A DNA stretch of 64,000 bases from Gordonia mangrovi (GCF_024734075.1 NZ_CP102850.1:2790001-2854000); one strand, 5' to 3'; shown: positions 1-8,564, counted from the first letter of the stretch. Numbers and translations are program-made. Notes: a model not told the origin generated them from the sequence alone.

Positions 1-27
1 TGGCACATTCGATGAGGACACACACAC

Positions 28-1335
28 ATGACCGCAACGCTCGACCACCGATCCGCCGCGATCAACCCGGCAGCCACCCGCACGAAGCCTCCTTCGCCGG
101 TGGGCGTCAGATCAGGCCCGGCCCGGACGTCGCCGTCTCGCACAGAGCGGGTTCGGAAGGGGGGCCCCGAGATCCACGTCGCCACTCCACAGATGCAGCT
201 GTCGTCGAAACCTGCCGCGCTGGTGCTGCGGACGGCGCGCTTGGCCGGGCCCATCTTCCGGGACGAGGCCGCCGAACAGAGCGGACTGAGCGTGTCGACG
301 GTGAACCGGCAGGTCGGTGCGCTGCTCAAGGCAGGGTTGCTGCGTGAACGGGCCGATCTCGCGCCGGCGGGGGCCATCGGCCGACCGCGTTTGCCGTTCG
401 AACTCGACGTCGCCGGCTTCCTGACACTCGGCATCCACATCGGCTACAAGGTCACCTCGATCACCACCCACGACCTCTATCACCGGGTGGTCGGGGCGAT
501 CCAGATCGAGACGCCGGCGGCCGACACACCCGACCAGGTGCTCGTCGCCATCGGCGAGAGCGCGCGCCGCTTCCTGACCCGATGGACGGGTCGTCGAGTG
601 TTGTGGGCCGGTGTCGCACTCGGCGGCCGTGTCGCGCCCGGCGGTCTCGTCGACCATCCGCGACTGGGCTGGACCGCGGCCCCGGTCGGCCCGGTGATCG
701 CCGAGACGGTCGGGCTGCCGGTCTCGGTGGCATCGCATGTCGAGGCCATGGCGTCTGCGGAACTGGTCGTCAATCCGGAACAGAAGAAGTCGAGCTTCCT
801 GTACTTCTACGCCCGCGAGATGGTCGGTACGGCCTTCTGTGTTCACGGGACCATCCACACGCCGGCCGCGGGACCACCGGTCATCGGACATTTCCCGACC
901 GGGCCGACCACGTTGCTCGACCCGGAGAAGACCGGGCAGCTGGAGGCGGCAGCCAGCGACACCGGCGTCGTCGACGCGGCGCACGCGCTGGGGATGACTG
1001 TGAGCGATATCGAAGGTGTGCACGACCTCGCCCGCACCGGCGATGCGACCGCGCGGGCATTGCTCGAGGAACGCGCCGAGGTTCTCGGACGTACCGTCGC
1101 GTTGATCGCCGACATCTTCAACCCCGACCACATCGTGCTCGGCGGGCAGGCGTTCACCGACTTCCCGGCGACCCTGCCGACTGTCGCCACAGCGCTCAAA
1201 GCCACCTCGGTGGTCGCCAACCGGGATGTGCGGGTGTCCCACTCGGGGTCCACGGTGCAGCAGCAGGCCGCCGGTGCGGTGTCGTTGGACGCCATCTACG
1301 CCGACCCGCTGGAGGCGGTGGCCGTCACGGCGTGA
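28..1335 (+). CDS. ROK-family transcriptional regulator, kinase motifs lost
   Basis: A 435-residue protein with a winged-helix DNA-binding domain at about residues 60-120 (helix containing SGLSVSTVNRQV) followed by a ROK sugar-kinase fold. The zinc motif CxCGxxGCxE of true ROK kinases and repressors is absent, and the usual N-D-x-N active-site segment reads S-H-V-E (in VASHVEAMASAE). It is therefore probably a regulator without kinase activity. By family it resembles mycobacterial Rv0485-type ROK regulators; this is from memory, not from a search. The ATG at 28 is the first in-frame start visible; the window begins just upstream, so the promoter and 5' neighbour are not fully seen. It is convergent with the ABC exporter genes and separated from them by a strong hairpin. 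The ligand and target genes are unknown. Confidence 0.85.
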   Translation: MTATLDHRSAAINPAATRTKPPSPVGVRSGPARTSPSRTERVRKGGPEIHVATPQMQLSSKPAALVLRTARLAGPIFRDEAAEQSGLSVSTVNRQVGALLKAGLLRERADLAPAGAIGRPRLPFELDVAGFLTLGIHIGYKVTSITTHDLYHRVVGAIQIETPAADTPDQVLVAIGESARRFLTRWTGRRVLWAGVALGGRVAPGGLVDHPRLGWTAAPVGPVIAETVGLPVSVASHVEAMASAELVVNPEQKKSSFLYFYAREMVGTAFCVHGTIHTPAAGPPVIGHFPTGPTTLLDPEKTGQLEAAASDTGVVDAAHALGMTVSDIEGVHDLARTGDATARALLEERAEVLGRTVALIADIFNPDHIVLGGQAFTDFPATLPTVATALKATSVVANRDVRVSHSGSTVQQQAAGAVSLDAIYADPLEAVAVTA

Positions 1336-1374
1336 GTGAGTCAGACGTTGCGGAAACCGCAACGTCCGACTCAC
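1336..1374. terminator. Gene-end hairpin, 18-bp stem
   Basis: Two 18-nt arms (1336-1353 and 1357-1374) are complementary with one mismatch around an AAA loop. The hairpin begins directly at the ROK stop codon and lies between two convergent genes. There is no T tract, so it is either a bidirectional terminator or an mRNA-stabilising stem. Confidence 0.65.
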
Positions 1375-1385
1375 GCGCCGGCCGG

Positions 1386-2234
1386 TCAGTCGATGGTGCG
1401 CTTGTTGTAGGCGCGCAGGGCGAACGGCGCGAAGATCACCGTCAGCACGACCGACCAGATCAGCGTCGCCAACTCCGGGTTCTGCAGGGGCCACGGCTCG
1501 TCGGGACCGGCGGCCGGACCGTTGCCCCACAGCACGCGAAGCGCCTGCACGAGCGAGGAGATCGGGTTCCATTCGGCGATGGTCTGCAGCCAGGTCGGCA
1601 TCGGGTCGGTGGGCACGAATGCGTTCGACAGGAAGGTGATCGGGAACAGGGTGGTGAACATGAAACCGTTCACCGCCTCGACGGTCTTGAGCCACGACCC
1701 GACGAGGATGCCGAACCAGATCATCGCGAACCCGAACAGCAGCAGCAGGGCGAAGGCCAGCACCGCGTCGACGAAACCGTTGTGGATGCGCCAGCCGATG
1801 GCCAGGCCGGTGATCGCCATCACGACGATGCCGATCGACGAGTGCAACAGACTGGCGATGCTGCGTCCGATGATCACCGCGGAGCGTCGGATGGGCAGGG
1901 ACCGGAACCGGTCGATGATGCCCTTCTCCAGATCGGCGGTGATGCCGGTGGACACGATGAACGCGGTGAACACGATGGTCTGGCCCATGATGCCGGGCAG
2001 CAGGAACTCTTTGTACGACGATCCGCCGGTGTTGGTGATCGACGCGCCGAACACATAGGCGAACAGCAGCACGAACATGATCGGCTGGATGGTGACGTCG
2101 GAGAGCATCTCCGGCATCCGTCGGGTGTGGATCATGTTGCGTTTGACCATAATCCAGGACTGCTGCCAGATGGTTGTCTGATGGATTTCCGGGCGCTGGG
2201 AGATGGCGCTGCCGGTGAACGCGGTGGTGGTCAT
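1386..2234 (-). CDS. ABC-2 type exporter permease (DrrB-like)
   Basis: A 282-residue membrane protein with about six hydrophobic segments and the ABC-2 layout: a cytoplasmic N-terminus, then first helix near SDVTIQPIMFVLLFAYVFG, and a segment reading LEKGIIDRFRSLPI between helices, typical of daunorubicin-resistance-type DrrB permeases. Its start codon overlaps the stop of the ATPase gene (ATGA), so the two are translationally coupled and should form one exporter in the cytoplasmic membrane. The substrate cannot be read from sequence; relatives export drugs or lipids such as phthiocerol dimycocerosates. Confidence 0.88.
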   Translation of the reverse strand: MTTTAFTGSAISQRPEIHQTTIWQQSWIMVKRNMIHTRRMPEMLSDVTIQPIMFVLLFAYVFGASITNTGGSSYKEFLLPGIMGQTIVFTAFIVSTGITADLEKGIIDRFRSLPIRRSAVIIGRSIASLLHSSIGIVVMAITGLAIGWRIHNGFVDAVLAFALLLLFGFAMIWFGILVGSWLKTVEAVNGFMFTTLFPITFLSNAFVPTDPMPTWLQTIAEWNPISSLVQALRVLWGNGPAAGPDEPWPLQNPELATLIWSVVLTVIFAPFALRAYNKRTID

Positions 2235-3247
2235 GCGTTCTGCTCCTCTTCGGTGGAGGTTTCGTCTTCGGCGCGGTGGCCGGTGAGGGACAGGAACACG
2301 TCGTCGAGGCTGGGCCGTGCGAGGCCGAGATCGTCGACAGCGATGCCGCTCTCGTCGAACCACCCGACGACGCGGGTGAGGTCGGCCAGCCCGTCGGCCG
2401 CGGTGGTGAGTTTGCGGGCGCCCTCGTCGATGAAGACCTCGCCGCCGGTCTTGCGTAGCAGCGCCTCGGCGGCGGGGATGTCGGCTGGGTCGGAGACGGT
2501 CAGCACGAGGCTCGCGGCCCCGGCCTGTTCCTTCAGCTGCAGCGATGTGCCTTCGGCGATGATCGCGCCCTTGTCGATCACCACGATCTTGTCGGCGAGG
2601 TGATCGGCCTCCTCGAGGTACTGGGTGGTCAACAGGAGTGTGGTGCCCTCCCTGACCAGGTCGCGCAGCACATCCCAGAGCTCGGTGCGGCTGCGCGGAT
2701 CGAGTCCGGTGGTCGGCTCGTCGAGGAACAGCACCGGTGGGGCGGCCAGCAGGCTGACCGCCAGATCGAGGCGACGACGCATGCCGCCGGAGTACGACTT
2801 GACCTGCTTGTCGCCCGCGTCGCTCAGCGAGAACTGCTCGAGCAGTTGTTCGGATCGCCGGGTGAGATCCTTGCGGCCGATGCCGTAGAGGCCACCGATC
2901 ATCCGGAGGTTCTCGCGGCCGGTGAGGATTTCGTCGACGGTGGCGGCCTGACCGGTCAGCCCCATGCTGCGCCGGACCATGTCGGGTTGCTCGATGACGT
3001 CGTATCCGGCGACTCGTGCGGTACCGCTGGTGGGCGGCGACAACGTCGTCATCATCCGGACAGTGGTGGTCTTGCCTGCACCGTTCGGTCCGAGGAGGCC
3101 GAGGACCGAACCCTGGGGAACGGTGAAACTGACGCCGTCGACCGCGGTGAAGTCGCCGAAACGCTTCACGAGATCGACGGCCTCGATGGCGACGTCGCGC
3201 GTCGACGGGGTGGCCGGCGCTACCGCCGGAGCAGTGGGTGAGCTCAT
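2231..3247 (-). CDS. ABC exporter ATPase (DrrA-like)
   Basis: A 338-residue ATP-binding subunit. Walker A (GPNGAGKTT) is at residues 53-61, followed by the signature SYSGGMRRR, Walker B (VLFLDEPTTGLD) and an H-loop-like switch in LLLTTQYLEEAD. The C-terminal extension after the ATPase domain (SLVLTVSD... LARPSLDDVFLSLTG) is characteristic of the DrrA group. An in-frame reading runs further upstream, but the ATG at 3247 is preceded by a good GGAGA ribosome site and begins just before the conserved domain, so it is preferred. It couples with the downstream permease through a 4-base overlap. Confidence 0.9.
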   Translation of the reverse strand: MSSPTAPAVAPATPSTRDVAIEAVDLVKRFGDFTAVDGVSFTVPQGSVLGLLGPNGAGKTTTVRMMTTLSPPTSGTARVAGYDVIEQPDMVRRSMGLTGQAATVDEILTGRENLRMIGGLYGIGRKDLTRRSEQLLEQFSLSDAGDKQVKSYSGGMRRRLDLAVSLLAAPPVLFLDEPTTGLDPRSRTELWDVLRDLVREGTTLLLTTQYLEEADHLADKIVVIDKGAIIAEGTSLQLKEQAGAASLVLTVSDPADIPAAEALLRKTGGEVFIDEGARKLTTAADGLADLTRVVGWFDESGIAVDDLGLARPSLDDVFLSLTGHRAEDETSTEEEQNA

Positions 3248-3499
3248 GATTCTCCACGTTATCGATGGGGTCTGACAGATGGCGAGCCAATTTTCGGTGT
3301 CGGGACGGCGCTGCCCCGTCAGGTACACAGACCCGCGCGCCTCCCGAAACTCATCGCCGCAGCGCTGCGGCGAAGTCCGACATGTCAGATCACGGTAGAA
3401 CTTCAACTTCACTCGAAGTCAACAATGGGGAAGAATTCCGATTCTTCGGTAATTTCGGCTTGAAATATACGATTGTGCGGTTAATGTCGAGTGGTGTCG

Positions 3500-3895
3500 A
3501 TGATCCGGATCAGAGATGCTGCCGTACTGCTGGGTGTCAGTGATGACACCGTGCGCCGATGGGTGAGCGCCGGGCAACTGAGCACCTCCGGTAGCCGGCA
3601 GGGAGTGGCGACTGTCGACGGCGCCCAACTGGCCGCCCTCGCGCGCGACCGCGCGCGACGCCCACCCGACGACGGCAGCGCGGTGCTGCGTTCGGCACGC
3701 AACCGCTTCACCGGGCTCGTGACCGAGGTGATCGCCGACGGCGTGATGGCGCAGGTCAGCATGCAATGTGGGCCGTTCGAGGTCACGTCCCTGATGAGCT
3801 CGGAGGCGGCGCGGGAACTGGCGCTGCAGCCGGGCGTGGTGGCCACGGCGGTGGTCAAGGCGACCACCGTGATCGTGGAGCGACGGGCCGACTGA
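3500..3895 (+). CDS. HTH-TOBE regulator or molybdate-binding protein of the mod locus
   Basis: A 131-residue protein combining an N-terminal MerR/excisionase-like helix-turn-helix (IRDAAVLLGVSDDTVRRWV) with a C-terminal TOBE/Mop-like domain from about residue 60 (RSARNRFTGLVTEVIADGVMAQVSM). TOBE domains bind molybdate or tungstate. It is the first gene of a four-gene run with modABC, 32 bases ahead of modA, so a role as molybdate sensor or store with DNA binding is likely. GTG codons at 3491 and 3494 are alternative starts; ATG 3500 is preferred because the conserved domain begins directly after it. No strong ribosome site marks any of them. Confidence 0.85.
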   Translation: MIRIRDAAVLLGVSDDTVRRWVSAGQLSTSGSRQGVATVDGAQLAALARDRARRPPDDGSAVLRSARNRFTGLVTEVIADGVMAQVSMQCGPFEVTSLMSSEAARELALQPGVVATAVVKATTVIVERRAD

Positions 3896-3927
3896 GCGGG
3901 CGCAGGGGACCAGATGAGGGAGAGCAC

Positions 3928-4698
3928 GTGAGATTTTCGGGACTCGTTGGCCGAGGGTGTGCGGTCATCGGTGTGTCGCTGTGTGTCGTCGCGGGAAGTG
4001 TGGCCTGTTCGAATGACGGCACCGGTTCGCACACGGTCCTCGACGTCTATGCCGCGGCATCGTTGGAACAGGCCTTCACCGAGATCGCGGACCTGTACGA
4101 GAGGGCACACGACGGCGTGGACGTGCGGCTCAACTTCGCCGGATCGTCGGCGCTGGTGACCCAGATCGAGCAGGGCGCAGACGCCGACGTGATCGCCACC
4201 GCGGATGAATCGACGATGCAGCGTCTCGGGGACACCGCGGTCGATCCGACGATCTTCGCGACCAACACCCTGGTCATCGTCACCGCGTCGGGCAATCCGA
4301 CGAACATCGACGGGTTCGAGAGCCTCACCAACCCGGACATCTCGACCGTGGTGTGCGCCGTCGAGGTCCCCTGCGGTGCCGCGACCGCCCAGGTGGAACG
4401 CGACACGGGCATCGAACTGTCGCCGGTCAGCGAGGAGACCTCGGTCAGCGCGGTGCTCGCGAAGGTCACCTCCGGTCAGGCCGACGCCGGGCTGGTGTAT
4501 GTCACCGACGCCAAGAACGCCGGAAACGGGATCTCCGCGGTCGGCGACCCGGCCTTTGCCACCGTGGTGAACTCCTATCCCATCGCGACGCTGCGGGACG
4601 CGGCGCACGCAGAGGACGCGCAGATGTTCGTCAGCATGGTCCTCGGCCAGACCGGTGGGGAAGTGCTCGGCGCCGCCGGTTTCAACCCACCGGCCTGA
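3928..4698 (+). CDS. modA: Molybdate ABC transporter substrate-binding lipoprotein
   Basis: A 256-residue periplasmic binding protein of the ModA type that captures molybdate outside the membrane and passes it to ModB. A hydrophobic signal sequence ends in a lipobox-like SVACS, so the mature protein is probably lipid-anchored. The family landmarks are DVYAAASLEQAFTEIA, NFAGSSALVTQIEQGADADV and the C-terminal AGAASLVYVTD-like region (ADAGLVYVTDAKNAG). The GTG start is chosen because it immediately precedes the signal peptide and follows a GAGGGAGA ribosome site. The stop overlaps the modB start (TGATG). Confidence 0.93.
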   Translation: MRFSGLVGRGCAVIGVSLCVVAGSVACSNDGTGSHTVLDVYAAASLEQAFTEIADLYERAHDGVDVRLNFAGSSALVTQIEQGADADVIATADESTMQRLGDTAVDPTIFATNTLVIVTASGNPTNIDGFESLTNPDISTVVCAVEVPCGAATAQVERDTGIELSPVSEETSVSAVLAKVTSGQADAGLVYVTDAKNAGNGISAVGDPAFATVVNSYPIATLRDAAHAEDAQMFVSMVLGQTGGEVLGAAGFNPPA

Positions 4699-5477
4699 TG
4701 CGCCGGATACCGCGGTGGCTCTATGCGCCGGCTCTGCTCGGGATGGCATTCATCCTGATCGGTCCGGTCGCGCTGGTGATCCGGATGCCGTGGCACGACT
4801 TCGTCGCATCCGTGACCGCGGAGGCCTCTGTCGATGCCTTGCGGTTGGCGGTGGTGACGGCGTTGACCAGTACGGTGCTGTGTCTGCTGGTCGGGGTACC
4901 GATGGCGGTGGTGTTCGCCCGATCCGACGGGATCATCGTGCGCGTGATCCGGGCGTTCGTGCTGTTGCCGTTGGTGTTACCCCCGGTCGTCGGTGGGCTG
5001 GCGCTGATCTATGCGCTCGGCCGCAATGGCCTCGTGGGTCAGTACCTCGACGACGCCGGGATCACCATCGCCTTCACGACGACGGCGGTGATCGTGGCCC
5101 AGACCTTCGTGGCACTGCCGTTCCTCGTGATCAGTGTGGAGGGGGCGCTGCGTTCCACCGACGGCGAGTACGAGCAGATCGCCGCCACGCTGGGTGCGGG
5201 CCCGACCCGGACATTGTGGAAAGTGACACTGCCGCTGGTGGTTCCCTCGCTGCTGGCCGGTACCGTGCTGGCGTTCGCCCGCGCGCTCGGCGAGTTCGGC
5301 GCCACCATCACGTTCGCCGGCAACCTGCCCGGCACCACCCAGACCGCGCCGCTACGGATCTACCTCGACGCGATCAACGATCCGGCGCAGGCGTTGCCGT
5401 TGGCACTGGTGCTGATGGTGGTCGCGCTGGTCGTGGTGGTCGCGGTGCATCTGCGGCCGAGTCGGACGGCGGCCTGA
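4698..5477 (+). CDS. modB: Molybdate ABC transporter permease
   Basis: A 259-residue permease with five to six membrane helices and the binding-protein-dependent transport loop (EYEQIAATLGAGPTRTLWKVTLP) that contacts ModC. The motif ALGEFGATITFAGN is typical of ModB. It overlaps modA by one base at its start and modC by one base at its end, an arrangement that suggests coupled translation of the three subunits. Confidence 0.94.
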   Translation: MRRIPRWLYAPALLGMAFILIGPVALVIRMPWHDFVASVTAEASVDALRLAVVTALTSTVLCLLVGVPMAVVFARSDGIIVRVIRAFVLLPLVLPPVVGGLALIYALGRNGLVGQYLDDAGITIAFTTTAVIVAQTFVALPFLVISVEGALRSTDGEYEQIAATLGAGPTRTLWKVTLPLVVPSLLAGTVLAFARALGEFGATITFAGNLPGTTQTAPLRIYLDAINDPAQALPLALVLMVVALVVVVAVHLRPSRTAA

Positions 5478-6556
5478 TGGGCGGATTGTCGGCGCGGGTG
5501 CGCGTGGCCAACCCCTCGGTTTCAGTGGATCTCGATGTTGCCGCCGGCTCCACGCTGGCGGTGATGGGGCCGAACGGAGCAGGCAAGAGCACCGCGCTGT
5601 CGGTACTGGCGGGGCTGCGACGGACCGCCGATTCGACTGTGTTGGTGGGGGACCGGATGCTGCAGGACGCCCGGCAGTTCGTGGCGCCACATCGTCGCTC
5701 GATGGCGCTACTCGCGCAACGACCACGCCTGTTCCCGCATCTGAGCGTGCGCCGCAACGTGGCTTTCGGGCCGTCCGCCGCGCGATTGGGGCGGACCGAG
5801 ATCGCGGCCCGGACCGAGCATTGGCTGCGTGTGGTGGGGGTCGACGACCTTGCCGACCGCATGCCCGGCGAGCTGTCCGGCGGTCAGGCGCAGCGGGTGG
5901 CGCTGGCCCGCGCACTCGCGGTGCAACCCGACGTGCTGTTGCTCGACGAACCGTTCGCGGCCCTGGATATCTCGGTGGCGCAGCAGATCCGATCGCTGCT
6001 ACGGGATCTGCTCGCGGAGCGTCGCGGCGCCACCGTGCTGGTCACCCATGATCTGATCGATGCCGTCGCGCTGGCCCGTGACGTTGTCGTCCTCGACCAT
6101 GGTCGGGTCGTCGACGAAGGGCGGACCGCCGACGTGCTCACCCGGCCGGGGCATCCGTTCACCGCCTCGCTGTCCGGGTTGAATCTCTTCGTCGGACGGT
6201 TCGATACCGATGCCGTCGACGACGGTGCCGGCCGGCGGGTGGTCGGTGTCGCCGCCGATGATCTCGGTGACGGGCAGGCGTGCGCCGCCGCCTTCTCGCC
6301 GCGGGCGGTGGCCGTCTATCTGAAAGCGCCGCACGGTAGTCCGCGGACCGAGCTGCGCGCACAGGTCACCGATGTGCTACCTCGCGGCGACCACGCGGTG
6401 GTGCGTGCGCTGTGCGGTGATCAGGTCGTGGACGCAGAGGTCACCTGGTCGGCGGTGACCGACCTCGGTATGGCCCCCGGGCTGGAGGTCACGTTGGTGG
6501 TGAAGGCCAGTGAGGTGCGGATCTACCGTGTGCCGCCGGCGACCGGTCCGTCGTAG
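5477..6556 (+). CDS. modC: Molybdate ABC transporter ATP-binding protein
   Basis: A 359-residue ATPase with Walker A (GPNGAGKST) at about residues 31-39, signature LSGGQAQR, Walker B LLLDEPFAALD and a C-terminal TOBE/Mop domain (RTELRAQVTDVLPRGDHAVVRA to the end). That domain is typical of ModC and senses the transported anion. The last 34 bases overlap, tail to tail, with the nucleotide cyclase gene on the other strand. Confidence 0.94.
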   Translation: MGGLSARVRVANPSVSVDLDVAAGSTLAVMGPNGAGKSTALSVLAGLRRTADSTVLVGDRMLQDARQFVAPHRRSMALLAQRPRLFPHLSVRRNVAFGPSAARLGRTEIAARTEHWLRVVGVDDLADRMPGELSGGQAQRVALARALAVQPDVLLLDEPFAALDISVAQQIRSLLRDLLAERRGATVLVTHDLIDAVALARDVVVLDHGRVVDEGRTADVLTRPGHPFTASLSGLNLFVGRFDTDAVDDGAGRRVVGVAADDLGDGQACAAAFSPRAVAVYLKAPHGSPRTELRAQVTDVLPRGDHAVVRALCGDQVVDAEVTWSAVTDLGMAPGLEVTLVVKASEVRIYRVPPATGPS

Positions 6557-7455
6557 TACTTGTTGGCCTCCAGGGTTTTCGCCTTGAGGCGTCGATATCC
6601 GCGGACGTTCAGCGACGGGATGGACCGGAGATAGAACCGCTCGTCCTCGACGAGGCCGATGGCGACCGCGTCGTCGACCAAAATCGTTCCGGGACGGGCC
6701 GATCCGGCCAGCCGTGCGGCGATGTTCACCGGCTCACCGAACACGTCGCCGAGCCGACTCAGCACCCGCCCGCGGGCGAGGCCGACGCGCAGCGGCGGGA
6801 TGTCGTCGGACTCGGAGAGGCGGTGGATCGCGATCGCGATCGCGGCGGCCTCCGATGGATGGTGCGCGGTGAACATCACCGCGTCACCGAGGGTCTTGAT
6901 CACGTGCCCACCGTTGGCGACGATGATCTCGAAGGCGTTCTCCTCGAACGATTCCAGCAGCTGCTCCAGTTCGTCGAGGGCGATCCGGCGAGACAAACTG
7001 GTGTAGCCGACGATGTCGGCGAACCCCACCACCAGATCGTGGCTCTCGTCGGACTCGAGTTCCACGCCGTGGTCGAGAGCCAGGGCCAGGTGCCGGCGCC
7101 AGATCAGCTGTTGCACCTGCCCGAGCGCTGCCGACATCTGGTCGATGGTGAACGGGACGTCGGGGTCGCGGTCGAACTCGCGGAGTTGGTCGGCCTGCCA
7201 GTCCGCCAGGCGGGCCATCGTCTGGCCGATGGCCCGCGCGGTGGCCACCTGCGCGGTCTGCGGCATCGTGTTCTCGGAGTCGGCGAACAATCGCAACGCG
7301 TCGAGATCGGCCTCGGTGAAGATCTTGTCCGGCGTCGAGGTCCGCGCGAAACCGAAGGCGTTCCAGATCTTCTCGGCGTACTCGGGGCTCAACCCCAGCT
7401 CGGCGACGAGCTCGTCGCGGGTGTAGCGGGGCTCGCCGGTGCCCGGTGCGGTCAT
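6523..7455 (-). CDS. Class III adenylate/guanylate cyclase
   Basis: A 310-residue soluble protein with a regulatory N-terminal half and a class III cyclase catalytic domain from about residue 140. The metal-binding aspartates are in FADIVGYTSLSR and TLGDAVMF, the purine-recognition lysine in VIKTLGD, and the transition-state asparagine and arginine in PVNIAARLA. All key residues are present, so it should convert ATP to cAMP. The layout resembles the mycobacterial Rv1264/Rv2212 group, in which the N-terminal domain controls the catalytic domain; the N-terminal part here is shorter. It has no membrane segment. The gene faces modC and overlaps its end by 34 bases. Confidence 0.9.
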   Translation of the reverse strand: MTAPGTGEPRYTRDELVAELGLSPEYAEKIWNAFGFARTSTPDKIFTEADLDALRLFADSENTMPQTAQVATARAIGQTMARLADWQADQLREFDRDPDVPFTIDQMSAALGQVQQLIWRRHLALALDHGVELESDESHDLVVGFADIVGYTSLSRRIALDELEQLLESFEENAFEIIVANGGHVIKTLGDAVMFTAHHPSEAAAIAIAIHRLSESDDIPPLRVGLARGRVLSRLGDVFGEPVNIAARLAGSARPGTILVDDAVAIGLVEDERFYLRSIPSLNVRGYRRLKAKTLEANKYYDGPVAGGTR

Positions 7456-7510
7456 GGCGTCAGCTTAGGTGAGGCCGGTTGATGCGGGGTCGGGAAGGTC
7501 GCGCGCCCAG

Positions 7511-7560
7511 TCATCATTCGCGCGTGAAATTTCGCGCGCGGATGATCGATCCACGCGCGA
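7511..7560. repeat. GCGC-rich palindromic element, copy 1
   Basis: An imperfect inverted repeat built around TTCGCGCGTGA and CGCGCGCGG, closed by TGATC, and followed after a short spacer by GCGCGCGA. A clearly related copy lies at 28071-28119. Both are in short intergenic spaces at gene ends. Confidence 0.5.
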
Positions 7561-7598
7561 GATGTTGTCGGCGGTGAAGGCAACAGGGTGCCCGCGGG

Positions 7599-7778
7599 TC
7601 ATCCGGACAGTGCGTTTCCCGTGAGAAGACCGAGCGCGAAGGTGAGTAGGGACGGCGCGCCTATGAGCTTGGTGACGAGATTCTCGGCAGCATCCGACAG
7701 GACGTAGGACCAGTCCCATCGGGTCGACTCGGCACCATGGCGAGGCCTGTACCTGCGGCGCGGCGGTGGAGGTGTCAC
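7599..7778 (-). CDS. Small single-helix membrane protein B3 (T7SS-effector cluster)
   Basis: A 59-residue protein not matched to any named family. It has a Pro/Arg-rich N-terminus (PPPPRRRYRPRH), a central WSYVLSD segment and one C-terminal membrane helix (APSLLTFALGLLTG). The GTG start overlaps the stop of the preceding gene A1 as GTGA, which decides the start. It is a paralogue of B1 (8904-9077), sharing RPRH, WSY.LS, PS.(V/L)TF and G...G spacing. A role as immunity protein or membrane partner for the glycine-zipper protein upstream is inferred from context only. Confidence 0.65.
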   Translation of the reverse strand: MTPPPPRRRYRPRHGAESTRWDWSYVLSDAAENLVTKLIGAPSLLTFALGLLTGNALSG

Positions 7779-7909
7779 GAAGACGTGAAGTATCCGATGA
7801 GCAGCCCGAGAGCGAACGTCAGGATGGGGTAGGTGATGAACATCGAGAACTTGCCACTGAAATAGGTCTTCAGTTGACGCCACTTGTTGGGATCGTCGTC
7901 GTCAGCCAC
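7775..7909 (-). CDS. Small single-helix membrane protein A1 (T7SS-effector cluster)
   Basis: A 44-residue protein with an acidic N-terminus (ADDDDPN), a short basic stretch (KTYFSGKF) and one membrane helix (MFITYPILTFALGLLIGYF) at the C-terminus. It is a close paralogue of A2 (8665-8799), which is also 44 residues. They share the pattern SMFxTYPIxTFxLGLxxGYF. The GTG start lies inside the end of the 176-residue upstream gene (40-base overlap) and is preceded by a GGAG ribosome site. Basic residues before the helix predict a cytoplasmic N-terminus. The close similarity of two independently placed copies is the main argument that this tiny frame is a real gene. Confidence 0.7.
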   Translation of the reverse strand: MADDDDPNKWRQLKTYFSGKFSMFITYPILTFALGLLIGYFTSS

Positions 7910-8400
7910 TGGTGCTCCATTTCCTTGATCTCGGTTTCTACGGTGTCCCATCGGGCCAACGTGGTTGTGGCGGTGAAAATTGTGAGCGCTGCGCTTCCGT
8001 CGGGTGTTTGATAACTCAGTTGCGATCGTCTGACACGCAGGTTGTTGTCGGCGGCGGTGTAGATACCTTCGTCCGAGCAGAGGTAGCCGTCGTACTCGGT
8101 CTCGTGCCCGAGTATCGTCGCCCCGCCGAGAGCGGCGATGTCGAGTGTGGTGTCGATCTCGGAGAGACGGATCACCTGGGTGGTGTCCAGGTTGAAGTAC
8201 TGGATGGCGACGTTGGAAACGAAAGGCGGTGTCGGTGTTTCCGAGCGCAAGAGCACGCGACTCGCGCTGGCCGCGTGCGCGCGGTCAGTATCGAGGTCGT
8301 ACCACGCCGGGGGTGGGGTGAAGTCAAGGGAAGGTGTCGTTGCGCGCAGCGTTGCGGGCGCGCCGAGGTTCACGATCGCGTACTCGATGACGGAAATCAT
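7870..8400 (-). CDS. Unrecognised 176-residue protein in the T7SS-effector cluster
   Basis: The protein has no signal peptide and no membrane helix. Its pattern of short beta strands (SLDFTPPPAWYDLD, VSNVAIQYFN, LSYQTPDGSAALTIFTATT) faintly recalls the Mog1/PsbP-like fold of LpqN-type and DUF1795 proteins, some of which serve secreted systems; this is a weak impression, not an assignment. The ATG at 8400 overlaps the stop of B2 (ATGA), so it is preferred over an upstream start. The end of the gene overlaps A1 by 40 bases. Position and coupling imply that it works with the small membrane proteins. Confidence 0.7.
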   Translation of the reverse strand: MISVIEYAIVNLGAPATLRATTPSLDFTPPPAWYDLDTDRAHAASASRVLLRSETPTPPFVSNVAIQYFNLDTTQVIRLSEIDTTLDIAALGGATILGHETEYDGYLCSDEGIYTAADNNLRVRRSQLSYQTPDGSAALTIFTATTTLARWDTVETEIKEMEHQWLTTTIPTSGVN

Positions 8401-8564
8401 TGTGGTGAGTCCGCGAGCCATCCGCCGACTAAAAGGCCAGCCATCAAACTAACACCGGACGGCAGGCTCACGAGGTAGTAGCTGAACCACGAGATGATTT
8501 CAGCAGCGTGGCCTTGCCGCGCCTCTTCGCCAGATGAGTGCCGGGGCTTGTAGGTGATTTTCAT
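8397..8564 (-). CDS. Small single-helix membrane protein B2 (T7SS-effector cluster)
   Basis: A 55-residue protein, MKITYKPRH at the N-terminus and one C-terminal membrane helix (LPSGVSLMAGLLVGGWL). It is the most divergent member of the small-protein group: it keeps the (Y)KPRH motif, the PS turn and G-x3-G spacing in the helix, but replaces the TF pair with SL. A GTG at 8585 is an alternative start giving seven more residues. The stop overlaps the start of the 176-residue gene. Confidence 0.6.
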   Translation of the reverse strand: MKITYKPRHSSGEEARQGHAAEIISWFSYYLVSLPSGVSLMAGLLVGGWLADSPQ

